Assembly: GCA_963693025.1 (NCBI GenBank)
Contig: OY843749.1
Location: 2,914,001 to 2,978,000, forward strand
Source: JAHRAW01 sp963693025
GTDB taxonomy: Bacteria > Pseudomonadota > Gammaproteobacteria > Arenicellales > Poriferihabitantaceae
Direction of reading: 5' to 3'
DNA length: 64,000 nucleotides
Shown: one piece after another, positions 17,095 through 25,162 of the stretch
Numbering within the stretch: position 1 is the first letter of the stretch
Layout of the letters: each line of letters opens with the position of its first letter
Translations under genes and position numbers: made by a program
Notes under the pieces: generated by a model
Databases searched by the model: none
Seen by the model: the letters and a program-made list of their open reading frames with translations, nothing else
Told to the model about the DNA's origin: nothing

Positions 17095-18483
17095 TTGAAA
17101 ATCGTCTTAATCAGCCCGTATGAAATCGGCCGCCAACCATTCGGTTTGGCGGAGCCGGCGGCGTTGCTCGGGCAAGCCGGGCACGCGGTTGACTGCATTG
17201 ACTTGTCCGTGCAAAAACTCGACGACGCGCGGCTGAGCGGCGCCCGGTTGGTGGGCATTTATGTCGCCATGCACACCGCCACGCGCATCGCCATCGAAGC
17301 GCTGCCACGGGTGCGCGAGCGCGCGCCGGCGGCGCATATCTGCGTGTATGGTTTGTATGCGCCGATGAATGAGGCGCTGCTGCGCGAGATGGGCGTGGAC
17401 AGCATTTTAGGCGGCGAGTTTGAGCCGGAGTTGCTGGCGCTGGCGGCGCGCGTGGAGGCGGACGGGCGGGCGACTCAGACGAGCGCCGTGGTCGACTTCC
17501 CCAAGGTGGCGTTCGTGACGCCGGCGCGCGCCGCATTGCCCGCGCTTTCCAACTACGCGCACTTGGTGCTACCCGACGGCGCGACCAAAACCGCGGGGTT
17601 CGCCGAAGCCTCGCGCGGCTGCAAACACCTGTGCCGCCACTGCCCGGTGGTGCCGGTCTATCAGGGGAAATTTCGCATCGTCGCGCGCGATGTGGTCGCC
17701 GACGACATCCGCAATCAAGTCGCCGCCGGCGCCGAACACATCTCATTCGGCGACCCGGATTTTTTCAACGGACCCGGTCACGCGCTCAAGGTGGCGCGCG
17801 CCCTGCACGCGGAATTTCCGCACCTCACCTACGACGCCACCATCAAAATTGAACACATCCTGCGCCACCGCGACCACCTAGCCGAGTTGAAAGCGACCGG
17901 CTGCCTGTTCATCACCTCGGCGGTGGAATCGGTCGATGACGACGTCTTGCGCCATCTGGACAAGGGTCACACGCGGCACGATTTCATCGCCGCAACACAC
18001 GCGCTACGCGAAGCCGGCATCGCACTCGCGCCCACCTTCGTCGCATTCACGCCATGGACGACGCTGCGCGGCTACCTCGACCTACTACGCCAAATCGCCG
18101 AACTCGGCCTGGTGGAAAGCATCCCGCCGGTGCAGTTGTCGATTCGACTGCTAGTTCCCAGTGGCTCCTACTTGCTTAACCTGCCTGGCTTTTGCGAGCG
18201 TGTGCAAGACTTTGACCCGTTGACGCTTGGTTATCCGTGGCAGCATTCCGACTTGCGGGTGGATGAGTTGCAACGGGTGGTTCAACAATGCGCCGCTCAG
18301 GCTGAGCAGGACGACTTGCCGCGTGCTCAGACCTTTGCTGATATTTGGCAACTGGCGCATGAGGCCGCCGGGGAGGTTGTTGGTTCTTTGGCTTGTGTTG
18401 AGTTGGACCGGGCTATTCCGAGGTTGTCTGAGCCTTGGTATTGTTGTGCCGAGCCGACTGACGGGCAGTTGGCGGGGTTTTGA
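17095..18483 (+). CDS. B12-binding radical SAM protein with CCAEP tail
   Basis: A 462-residue protein. The N-terminal Rossmann-like domain (IVLISPYEIGRQPFGLAEPA) matches the B12-binding-like part of this group; the radical SAM cluster site is SRGCKHLCRHC, a CxxxCxxC motif. The last residues contain WYCCAEPTDGQL. I recall a radical SAM family named for its CUAEP/CCAEP tail, in which some members use selenocysteine at the first Cys; this is the cysteine form. The substrate is unknown. Start TTG 17095 is chosen because GAGGGAG lies just upstream and the family strand begins there; the frame extends to 16996. Confidence 0.82.
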   Translation: MKIVLISPYEIGRQPFGLAEPAALLGQAGHAVDCIDLSVQKLDDARLSGARLVGIYVAMHTATRIAIEALPRVRERAPAAHICVYGLYAPMNEALLREMGVDSILGGEFEPELLALAARVEADGRATQTSAVVDFPKVAFVTPARAALPALSNYAHLVLPDGATKTAGFAEASRGCKHLCRHCPVVPVYQGKFRIVARDVVADDIRNQVAAGAEHISFGDPDFFNGPGHALKVARALHAEFPHLTYDATIKIEHILRHRDHLAELKATGCLFITSAVESVDDDVLRHLDKGHTRHDFIAATHALREAGIALAPTFVAFTPWTTLRGYLDLLRQIAELGLVESIPPVQLSIRLLVPSGSYLLNLPGFCERVQDFDPLTLGYPWQHSDLRVDELQRVVQQCAAQAEQDDLPRAQTFADIWQLAHEAAGEVVGSLACVELDRAIPRLSEPWYCCAEPTDGQLAGF

Positions 18484-18498
18484 GTGGCGGGTATACCT

Positions 18499-18571
18499 CG
18501 TCATTCCGAACGGTAGAAAATACCAACTACCCGTCATTCTCGAACGGTAGAAAATAGGGAGCCCCCAACCC
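18499..18571 (-). repeat. Two solitary repeat C-ends before copy 7
   Basis: CGTCATTC(T)CGAACGGTAGAAAATA occurs at 18499 and again at 18532. The first is followed by the linker CCAACTACC, the second by GGGAGCCCCCAACC. They are terminal fragments, not full elements. They start 15 bases after the radical SAM stop. Confidence 0.8.
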
Positions 18572-18773
18572 CGTCATTCTCGAACGATAGAAAAATAGGG
18601 AGCCGATAGGCGACCATATTTTTCATCGCCTTCGGGAATCTCCCTAAGGCTACCGTGGATTCCAACAAAGCCCGTGCCAATCTTAGGGAGATTCCCGAGG
18701 ACGCAAGTGTCCGTAAGCCGCCGCTTAAAAGAAAAAGCGCGGCGACAACGGTCACTAACGCTCGAGAATGACG
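18572..18773 (-). repeat. Modular intergenic repeat, copy 7
   Basis: Complete 202-bp unit, C-B-A on the plus strand, from CGTCATTCTCGAACG to CTCGAGAATGACG. It is linked to copy 8 by AGTTATATATACC, nearly the reverse complement of the copy 3-4 linker. Confidence 0.9.
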
Positions 18774-18786
18774 AGTTATATATACC

Positions 18787-18987
18787 CGTCATTCTCGAAC
18801 GATAGAAAAATAGGGAGCGCCAGCGACCATATTTTTCATCGCCTTCGGGAATCTTCCTAAGGCTAGCGTGAATTTCAACAAAGCCCGTGCCAACCTTAGG
18901 GAGATTCCCGAGGTCGTAAGTGTCCGTAAGCCGCCGCTTAAAAGAAAAAGCGCGGCGGCAAACGGACACTAACGCTCGAGAATGACG
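18787..18987 (-). repeat. Modular intergenic repeat, copy 8
   Basis: Complete 201-bp unit in the same orientation as copy 7. After it come further GAATGACG units (to about 19024) with AAGTCGGGG-like spacers. The block 18484-19120 contains no gene; the remaining 100 bases before def are A/C-rich. Confidence 0.9.
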
Positions 18988-19120
18988 AAATCGGGGGGAA
19001 TGACGAAGTCGGGGGAATGACGAGGTTTTGTTTTTCCAATAGCGCCGCCCTCAAACTAGCAGCCCACCCCCAAATATGATAGTTTTTACCCCTCGAAACA
19101 CCCACCCACCCCCAACAACC

Positions 19121-19636
19121 ATGCCCAAACTCAACATCCTGGTATACCCCGACCCCCGCCTGCGGCAGATTGCTCGGGAGGTTACGGTGTTTGACGGGGC
19201 GTTGGAGCGGTTGGTGGGGGATATGGCGGAGACTATGTATTCGGCGCCGGGGATTGGGTTGGCGGCGGTGCAGGTTGATGTGCCGAAGCGGGTGGTGGTG
19301 TTGGATGTGTCGGCGGAGCGGAATGATTTGCGGGTGTTTGTCAATCCGGAGGTGTCCGAGTTGGCGGGCGTCACCGAGTCCGAGGAGGGGTGTTTGTCGG
19401 TGCCCGGTGTGTTCGCCACGGTGGAGCGCGCGAAGACGGTGAAAATCACGGCGCAGGACGTCAAGGGGCGCGCGTTTGAGATTGCCGCCGATGCGATGCT
19501 GGCGATCTGCATTCAGCACGAAATCGACCACCTCAACGGCAAGGTTTTCGTCGATTACCTGTCGCGCATGAAGCAGGGGCGGATTCGCAAGAAACTGCGC
19601 AAAGAAACCCAGGCCGCTGAAACAGAGGCTGCCTGA
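19121..19636 (+). CDS. def: Peptide deformylase
   Basis: A 171-residue metalloenzyme that removes the formyl group from nascent proteins. All three family motifs are present: GIGLAAVQV, EGCLSVPG (Cys metal ligand) and QHEIDHLNG (two His ligands and the catalytic Glu). ATG 19121 gives the usual N terminus (LNILVYPDPRLR); an in-frame upstream extension has no support. First gene of def-fmt-rsmB-trkA-trkH, with fmt 17 bases downstream. The first codons are A/C-rich and then the strand turns sharply G/T-rich near 19150. Confidence 0.97.
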   Translation: MPKLNILVYPDPRLRQIAREVTVFDGALERLVGDMAETMYSAPGIGLAAVQVDVPKRVVVLDVSAERNDLRVFVNPEVSELAGVTESEEGCLSVPGVFATVERAKTVKITAQDVKGRAFEIAADAMLAICIQHEIDHLNGKVFVDYLSRMKQGRIRKKLRKETQAAETEAA

Positions 19637-19653
19637 CTCGCACGAGCCGCCCA

Positions 19654-20646
19654 ATGCGCGTTGTGTTTGCGGGCACGCCGGAGTTCGCCGTTCCCAGCCT
19701 GAAGGCGTTGCTTCACGCCGGCGCGGTGGAGTTGGCGGGCGTGTATACCCAGCCCGACCGCCGCGGCGGGCGCGGCAAAAAACGCCGCCAAAGTCCGGTC
19801 AAGCAGTTTGCGCTAATGCACGGAGAGGGCGTGCCGGTTTTCCAGCCCGAATCGTTGCGCGACGAAGCCACGCTCACCCAACTTAAACGCCTGACTCCCG
19901 ACTTGATGGTGGTGGTGGCGTATGGCTTGCGTTTGCCGGGCGCGGCGCTGGCAATCCCGCGCCTCGGCTGCGTCAACTTGCACGCCTCAATCCTGCCCCG
20001 CTGGCGCGGCGCGGCGCCGATTCAGCGCGCCATCGAAGCCGGCGACGCCGCCACCGGCGTCAGTTTGATGCGGATGGAGCGCGGCCTCGACACGGGTCCG
20101 GTGTTCGCCACCGCCGGCATCCCCATCGCGCCGGACGACACCGGCGGCAGCCTGCACGACAAACTGGCGCCACTGGCGGGCGAGTTGCTCGCCGCCAATT
20201 TGCCGGCGCTCGCCGCGCAAACGCTGAGCACGGTCGCGCAAGACGAAAGCGGGGTTTGCCACGCGCCCAAACTGGAAAAAGCCGAGGCGGAACTGGACTG
20301 GCGGCTGGACGCGGCGGCGCTTGAGCGCAAGGTGCGCGCCTTCAACCCGTGGCCCGTGGCGTTCACCGAACTGAACGGCACGCGGCTGAGGGTGTTGCGC
20401 GCCGCCGTCGCCGCCCCTCATTCCACACCGGCGACCGCCCGCCCCGGCGAGGTCGTGGCGGTTGCTCAAGCCGGCATTTCGGTGGCGACTGGTGAGGGCG
20501 AAGGCGGTAGCGTGCTGGTGCTGCGCGAAGTGCAAAAGCCGGGCGGCACGCCGATGCCTGTCGCCGACTTGCTCAACGGGATGGAGGTCGTGCCGGGAAT
20601 GCGCTGCGTTTCCAAGTCCGAATCCGCGGCGCGGCATTGCGGATGA
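19654..20646 (+). CDS. fmt: Methionyl-tRNA formyltransferase
   Basis: A 330-residue enzyme that formylates initiator Met-tRNA. The catalytic region has NLHASILPRWRGAAPIQRAI (Asn and His) and MRMERGLDTGPV (Asp). The C-terminal OB-fold domain begins about residue 208. It overlaps rsmB by four bases (ATGA), indicating translational coupling. Works in series with def, which removes the group added here. Confidence 0.97.
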   Translation: MRVVFAGTPEFAVPSLKALLHAGAVELAGVYTQPDRRGGRGKKRRQSPVKQFALMHGEGVPVFQPESLRDEATLTQLKRLTPDLMVVVAYGLRLPGAALAIPRLGCVNLHASILPRWRGAAPIQRAIEAGDAATGVSLMRMERGLDTGPVFATAGIPIAPDDTGGSLHDKLAPLAGELLAANLPALAAQTLSTVAQDESGVCHAPKLEKAEAELDWRLDAAALERKVRAFNPWPVAFTELNGTRLRVLRAAVAAPHSTPATARPGEVVAVAQAGISVATGEGEGGSVLVLREVQKPGGTPMPVADLLNGMEVVPGMRCVSKSESAARHCG

Positions 20647-21983
20647 AACCGCCGACGCTTCAGATGAGCGCCGCGCGCACGGTGCTGGCGGTGGTCGACC
20701 ACGGTCGCTCGCTGGACGCCGCCCTGGCGGCGGAGGCGCAACCCGACGACCACGCCCCGCCACAACCCAACGCTCACGCTTTGGTGCGCGAAATTTGCTA
20801 CGGCGCGTGCCGCCACTACCACTACTTCGACGGCATTCTCGCGCGCCTGCTGAGCAAGCCGCTCAGACCGCATGACCGCGTGGTGCATTTCATTCTGGTG
20901 AACGGCTGCTATCAAATCGAGCACATGCGCACGCCCGACCACGCCGCGGTCAGCGAGAGCGTGGCGGCGGTGGCGGGCACGCGTTTTTCCTGGGCGGACA
21001 GCCTGATTAACGGCGTGCTGCGCAACTTCCTGCGGCGGCGCGAGCAATTGAAAAACGCCCTGGCGCCGGACGCGGCGCGGTGCGCGTTTCCGGCGTGGCT
21101 ATACCGCGAGATTGTCGCCCACTGGTCCCAGCATGCCGGCGACATCGTGGCGGCGAGCAACCGCAAACCGCCGCTCACCCTGCGCGTCAACCGGCGCAAG
21201 ATGGGGCGCGACGCCTACCTTGAGCGCTTGTCGCAAGCCGGCATTGACGCATCACCGACCACCGACAGCGAACTCGGCGTGACCCTTGCCCGACCGTTGC
21301 CGGTGGAGCGAATACCGGGGTTTGCCGACGGGCTGGCGTCGGTGCAGGACGAGTCGGCGCAGTTGGCGTTGGCGGCGAGCGGGTTGAGCGCGGCGGAGGC
21401 GGGGCGGCGGGTGTTGGACGGTTGCGCCGCGCCCGGCGGCAAGACCTGCCTGTTGCTCGAAGCGCTACCGCAACTGGCGGGGTTGGTGGCGGTGGATTTG
21501 CCGGAGCGCGTCGACGCGATTACGCGCGACCTGGCGCGCCTCGGGTTGTCCAATGAGGCGGATGTGGTCGCGGGCGATTTGACGCAGCCGGCGGCGTGGT
21601 GGGACGGCGCGTTGTTCGACCACATTTTGCTGGATGTGCCGTGTAGCGGCAGCGGAATCATACGGCGGCATCCCGACATCAAGCACCGCCGCCGCGCGGA
21701 AGATATTGCCAAATTCGCGCAACAGCAGTTTAATCTGTTGTCAAAAGCGTGGTCGTTGCTCGCCGGCGGCGGTACACTGTTGTATGTAACCTGCTCGATT
21801 CTGCCGGCGGAAAATGATGCGGTGATTGCACAATTCATAGCCGGGCGACATGACGCGTCGCCGCAAACGCTCGACTCGACGCCGGGGCTCGAAGGCGTGG
21901 CGACCGAGTGGGGCATCCAGCGCCTGCCCGGCGTCCATCCCGGAGACGGGTTTTACTTCTGCTTGCTCAAACGAGCATCCTAA
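20643..21983 (+). CDS. rsmB: 16S rRNA (cytosine-967-C5)-methyltransferase
   Basis: A 446-residue enzyme with an N-terminal NusB-like domain (ILARLLSKPLRPHDRVVHFI) and a C-terminal RNA m5C methyltransferase domain. SAM motif I is VLDGCAAPGGKT; the catalytic cysteines are in DVPCSGSGIIRRHPD and YVTCSILPAEN. The ATG overlaps the fmt stop. trkA starts five bases after its stop, so all four upstream genes are likely one transcript. Confidence 0.96.
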   Translation: MKPPTLQMSAARTVLAVVDHGRSLDAALAAEAQPDDHAPPQPNAHALVREICYGACRHYHYFDGILARLLSKPLRPHDRVVHFILVNGCYQIEHMRTPDHAAVSESVAAVAGTRFSWADSLINGVLRNFLRRREQLKNALAPDAARCAFPAWLYREIVAHWSQHAGDIVAASNRKPPLTLRVNRRKMGRDAYLERLSQAGIDASPTTDSELGVTLARPLPVERIPGFADGLASVQDESAQLALAASGLSAAEAGRRVLDGCAAPGGKTCLLLEALPQLAGLVAVDLPERVDAITRDLARLGLSNEADVVAGDLTQPAAWWDGALFDHILLDVPCSGSGIIRRHPDIKHRRRAEDIAKFAQQQFNLLSKAWSLLAGGGTLLYVTCSILPAENDAVIAQFIAGRHDASPQTLDSTPGLEGVATEWGIQRLPGVHPGDGFYFCLLKRAS

Positions 21984-21988
21984 CCACA

Positions 21989-23362
21989 ATGAAAATTATC
22001 ATTCTCGGCGCCGGTCAGGTGGGCGCGTCCACCGCGGAAATTCTGTCGCGGGAGGACAACGACATCACGCTGGTGGACCACAACTCCGCGGTGCTCGACG
22101 GGCTGCAAGACCGCCTCGACATTCGCACCGTCAACGGGCCCGCGTCGTCGCCGGAGGTGTTGCTGCGCGCCGGGGTGGAGGATGCGGATATGTTGCTGGC
22201 GGTGACCAACAGCGACGAGACCAACATGATTGCCTGCCAAATCGCGCATTCGCTGTTCAACACGCCGAAAAAAATCGCGCGCGTGCGCTCGCCGGCGTAT
22301 CTGAATCGGGGCTTGTTCTGCCCCGGCGCCATTCCCATCGACTACATCATCAGCCCCGAACAGGTCGTCACCGAAGAAATCCAGCGGCTGATTCAATACC
22401 CCGGCGCGCTGCAGGTCATCGACTTCGCCGACGGCAAAATCCGCCTCGTGGGGTTGCGTGCGTATTACGGCGGCGCGCTGGTCGGGCAGGAGTTGCGCGA
22501 ACTGGTGAATCACCTGCCATCGGTCAGCACGCGGGTGGCGGCAATCTACCGCCGCGACCGCGCCATCATACCGACCGGCAAAACCATCATCGAGCCGGAT
22601 GACGAAGTCTTTTTCATCGCCACCAAAGACGACATTCGCAAGGTCATGCAGGAGTTGCGCAGCCTCGAAGAAGTCGGCAAGCGGGTCATCATCGCCGGCG
22701 CCGGCAACATTGGTTTTCGGCTCGCGCAGTCGCTGGAGCAGACCGGCTTTCAAGTCAAACTAATCGAGCGCGATGCGGCGCGCGCACAGATGGTCGCGGA
22801 GAAACTGGAGAACACCGTGGTGCTGCAAGGCGACGCCGCCGATGAAGACTTGTTGCGGCAAGAGAACATCGACGCGATGGAATTGTTTTGCGCGCTGACC
22901 AACGAGGATGAAGCCAACATTTTGTCGGCGATGTTAGCCAAACGACTCGGCGCGCGCCGCGCGATGGCAATCGTCAACCGCTCGGCGTATATCGACCTGA
23001 TCCAAAGCAGCGTGCTAGACATCGCCATCTCGCCGCGCCTCGCCACGGTCAGCGCCTTGCTGTCACACGTGCGCCGCGGCGACGTCCAAGCCGCGCACTC
23101 GCTGAGACGCGGCGTCGCCGAAGTCATAGAAGCCGTCGCCCACGGCGACCGCAACACCTCAAAAATAGTCGGACGCCAGTTACAAAACATAAAACTCCCC
23201 ACCGGCGCCACCATCGGCGCCATCATGCGGGAAGATAAACTGGTGCGTTTGGATGATGAGAGTGTGATTGAGGAGAACGACCATGTGATTATCTTTGTCA
23301 TAGATAAACGGCAAATTCCGGCGGTGGAGAATTTGTTTCAGGTGTCGGCTAGTTTTTTTTAG
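21989..23362 (+). CDS. trkA: Trk potassium uptake regulatory subunit TrkA
   Basis: A 457-residue cytoplasmic protein with two RCK halves, each with a NAD-binding Rossmann motif: GAGQVGAS at residue 7 and GAGNIGFRL at about 236. TrkA_C parts follow each. It gates the TrkH channel in response to nucleotides. ATG 21989 is the family start. The 3' end changes codon style: A/C-rich from about 22990 to 23225 and then G/T-rich to the stop. Repeat copy 9 separates it from trkH. Confidence 0.95.
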   Translation: MKIIILGAGQVGASTAEILSREDNDITLVDHNSAVLDGLQDRLDIRTVNGPASSPEVLLRAGVEDADMLLAVTNSDETNMIACQIAHSLFNTPKKIARVRSPAYLNRGLFCPGAIPIDYIISPEQVVTEEIQRLIQYPGALQVIDFADGKIRLVGLRAYYGGALVGQELRELVNHLPSVSTRVAAIYRRDRAIIPTGKTIIEPDDEVFFIATKDDIRKVMQELRSLEEVGKRVIIAGAGNIGFRLAQSLEQTGFQVKLIERDAARAQMVAEKLENTVVLQGDAADEDLLRQENIDAMELFCALTNEDEANILSAMLAKRLGARRAMAIVNRSAYIDLIQSSVLDIAISPRLATVSALLSHVRRGDVQAAHSLRRGVAEVIEAVAHGDRNTSKIVGRQLQNIKLPTGATIGAIMREDKLVRLDDESVIEENDHVIIFVIDKRQIPAVENLFQVSASFF

Positions 23363-23389
23363 GGTTGGGTGTGTTTGCGATAACCACTT

Positions 23390-23431
23390 CGTCATTCTCG
23401 AGCGTTAGTGACCGTTGCCGCCGCGCCCCGC
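23390..23431 (+). repeat. Solitary repeat A-end before copy 9
   Basis: CGTCATTCTCGAGCGTTAGTGACCG followed by a fragment of the A module, cut off at CGCGCCCCGC, where a full element begins. It parallels the solitary C-ends at other copies. Confidence 0.75.
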
Positions 23432-23695
23432 CGTCATTCTCGAGCGTTAGTGTCCGTTGCCGCCGCGCTTTTTCTTTTAAGCGGTGGCTTACGGACACTT
23501 ACGTCCTCGGGAATCTCCCTAAGGTTGGCACGGGCTTTGTTGGAATTCACGGTAGCCTTAGGGAGATTCCCGAAGGTGATGAAAAATCCGCCGGGAGCGG
23601 ATTTTCGCGTAGCCCGAAGGGTTTGTATCAGGGACGATACAAACAAAAATATAGTCGCTGTCGCTCCTTATTTTTCTATCATTCGAGAATGACGA
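23432..23695 (+). repeat. Modular intergenic repeat, copy 9, carrying a nested insert
   Basis: A-B-C unit of 264 bp. The extra length is an insert of about 65 bases in the C module with two perfect hairpins: AAAATCCGC/GCGGATTTT and GTTTGTATC/GATACAAAC. The same insert is in copy 13. It lies between trkA and trkH; the trkH ATG is seven bases after the element end. Confidence 0.88.
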
Positions 23696-23701
23696 ATTAA
23701 T

Positions 23702-25153
23702 ATGCTAAGCAAAGCCGTAATTAAAATCCTAGGCATCCTACTGGTGCTATTCAGCGCCACGCTCATCCCGCCGATTTTGGTTTCTTGGTACACCAACGAC
23801 GGCGTGATGACACCCTTCCTAATCGCACTCGCACTCAACCTCGCATTAGGCACGGTCTGTTGGTTGCCGTTGCGGAAGCAGCCGGGGGACTTGCGCGTGC
23901 GTGACGGCTTTCTGGTGGTGGTTTTGTTCTGGACGGTGTTGTCGGCGATGGGGGCGGTGCCGTTGATTTTGTTGCACGAGCCTGCCATCACCATAACCGA
24001 CGCCATCTTCGAATCCATGTCGGGGCTGACCACGACCGGCGCCACCATCCTCACCGCCATCGACGACCTGCCGCCGTCCATTTTGTACTACCGCCAACAA
24101 CTGCAATGGCTCGGCGGCATGGGCATCGTGGTGCTGGCGGTGGCGGTTATGCCGATGCTCGGTGTCGGCGGCATGCAGTTATACCGCGCCGAAACCTCCG
24201 GTCCGGTCAAGCACAACAAACTGACGCCGCGCATCACCGAAACCGCCAAAGGGCTCTGGTATATCTACCTCGGCCTCACCGTGGCTTGCGCGCTGTGTTA
24301 TTTGCTCGCCGGCATGACGCTGTTCGACGCCGTCGGACACGCCTTTTCCACCATCGCCATCGGCGGCTTCTCCACCCACGACGCCAGCCTCGGCCATTTC
24401 AACAGCAACGCAATCAACGCCGTCGCCATCGTCTTCATGCTGCTGTCGGGCCTCAACTTCGCGTTGCACTTCACCGCGCTGCGCTCGCGCAACCTCGCGG
24501 CCTATCTGCGCGACCCGGAAGCCAAAGTGTATTTCGCGCTGCTGGCGGCGGTGTTGGTCGTCACCGTGGCGGTGTTGCTGCGTTACCGTGTGTTCGACCA
24601 CGCCGGCGATACCGTCATGCAGGGCGCGCTGCAAGTCGTCTCCATCGCCACCACCACCGGCTTCACCACCACCGACTTCGCGCTGTGGCCCGCCTTCCTG
24701 CCGGTCATGCTGATTCTCGCCAGCACCGCCGGCGGCTGCGCCGGCTCGACCGCCGGCGGCATGAAAATCGTGCGCATGATTCTGCTCTACAAACAAGGCG
24801 CGCGCGAAATCTCCAAACTCGTGCACCCCAACGCGCTGATGCCGGTCAAACTCGGCGGCAAGGCGGTGCCGGACAACGTCATCAACGCGGTGTGGGGTTT
24901 TCTGTCGTTGTATATGTTGAGTTACGTCCTGCTGCTCCTGCTCATGCTCGCCGGCGGCGCCGACCCGGTCACCGCCTTCTCCGCCGTCACCGCCTGCCTG
25001 AACAACCTCGGTCCCGGCTTAGGCGAAGTCGCCCAAAACTACGCGGCGGTCAGCGACTCGGGGAAGATGGTGCTGACTTTTGCGATGCTGTTGGGGCGGT
25101 TGGAGTTGTTTACTTTGCTGGTGTTGTTTACGCCGGTTTTTTGGAAGGGGTAG
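23702..25153 (+). CDS. trkH: Trk potassium uptake channel TrkH/TrkG
   Basis: A 483-residue inner-membrane protein with about ten transmembrane segments and four pore-loop repeats. Filter-like sequences include TTTGATI (SGLTTTGATILT), SIAIGGFSTHDAS-type, TTTGFTTTDF and NLGPGLGEV. It forms the K+ path that TrkA controls. The ATG at 23702 follows the repeat element directly with no clear ribosome site, so expression may depend on read-through from trkA across the element. The end converges on tolC with nine bases between. Confidence 0.95.
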   Translation: MLSKAVIKILGILLVLFSATLIPPILVSWYTNDGVMTPFLIALALNLALGTVCWLPLRKQPGDLRVRDGFLVVVLFWTVLSAMGAVPLILLHEPAITITDAIFESMSGLTTTGATILTAIDDLPPSILYYRQQLQWLGGMGIVVLAVAVMPMLGVGGMQLYRAETSGPVKHNKLTPRITETAKGLWYIYLGLTVACALCYLLAGMTLFDAVGHAFSTIAIGGFSTHDASLGHFNSNAINAVAIVFMLLSGLNFALHFTALRSRNLAAYLRDPEAKVYFALLAAVLVVTVAVLLRYRVFDHAGDTVMQGALQVVSIATTTGFTTTDFALWPAFLPVMLILASTAGGCAGSTAGGMKIVRMILLYKQGAREISKLVHPNALMPVKLGGKAVPDNVINAVWGFLSLYMLSYVLLLLLMLAGGADPVTAFSAVTACLNNLGPGLGEVAQNYAAVSDSGKMVLTFAMLLGRLELFTLLVLFTPVFWKG

Positions 25154-25162
25154 GCTACTCCG

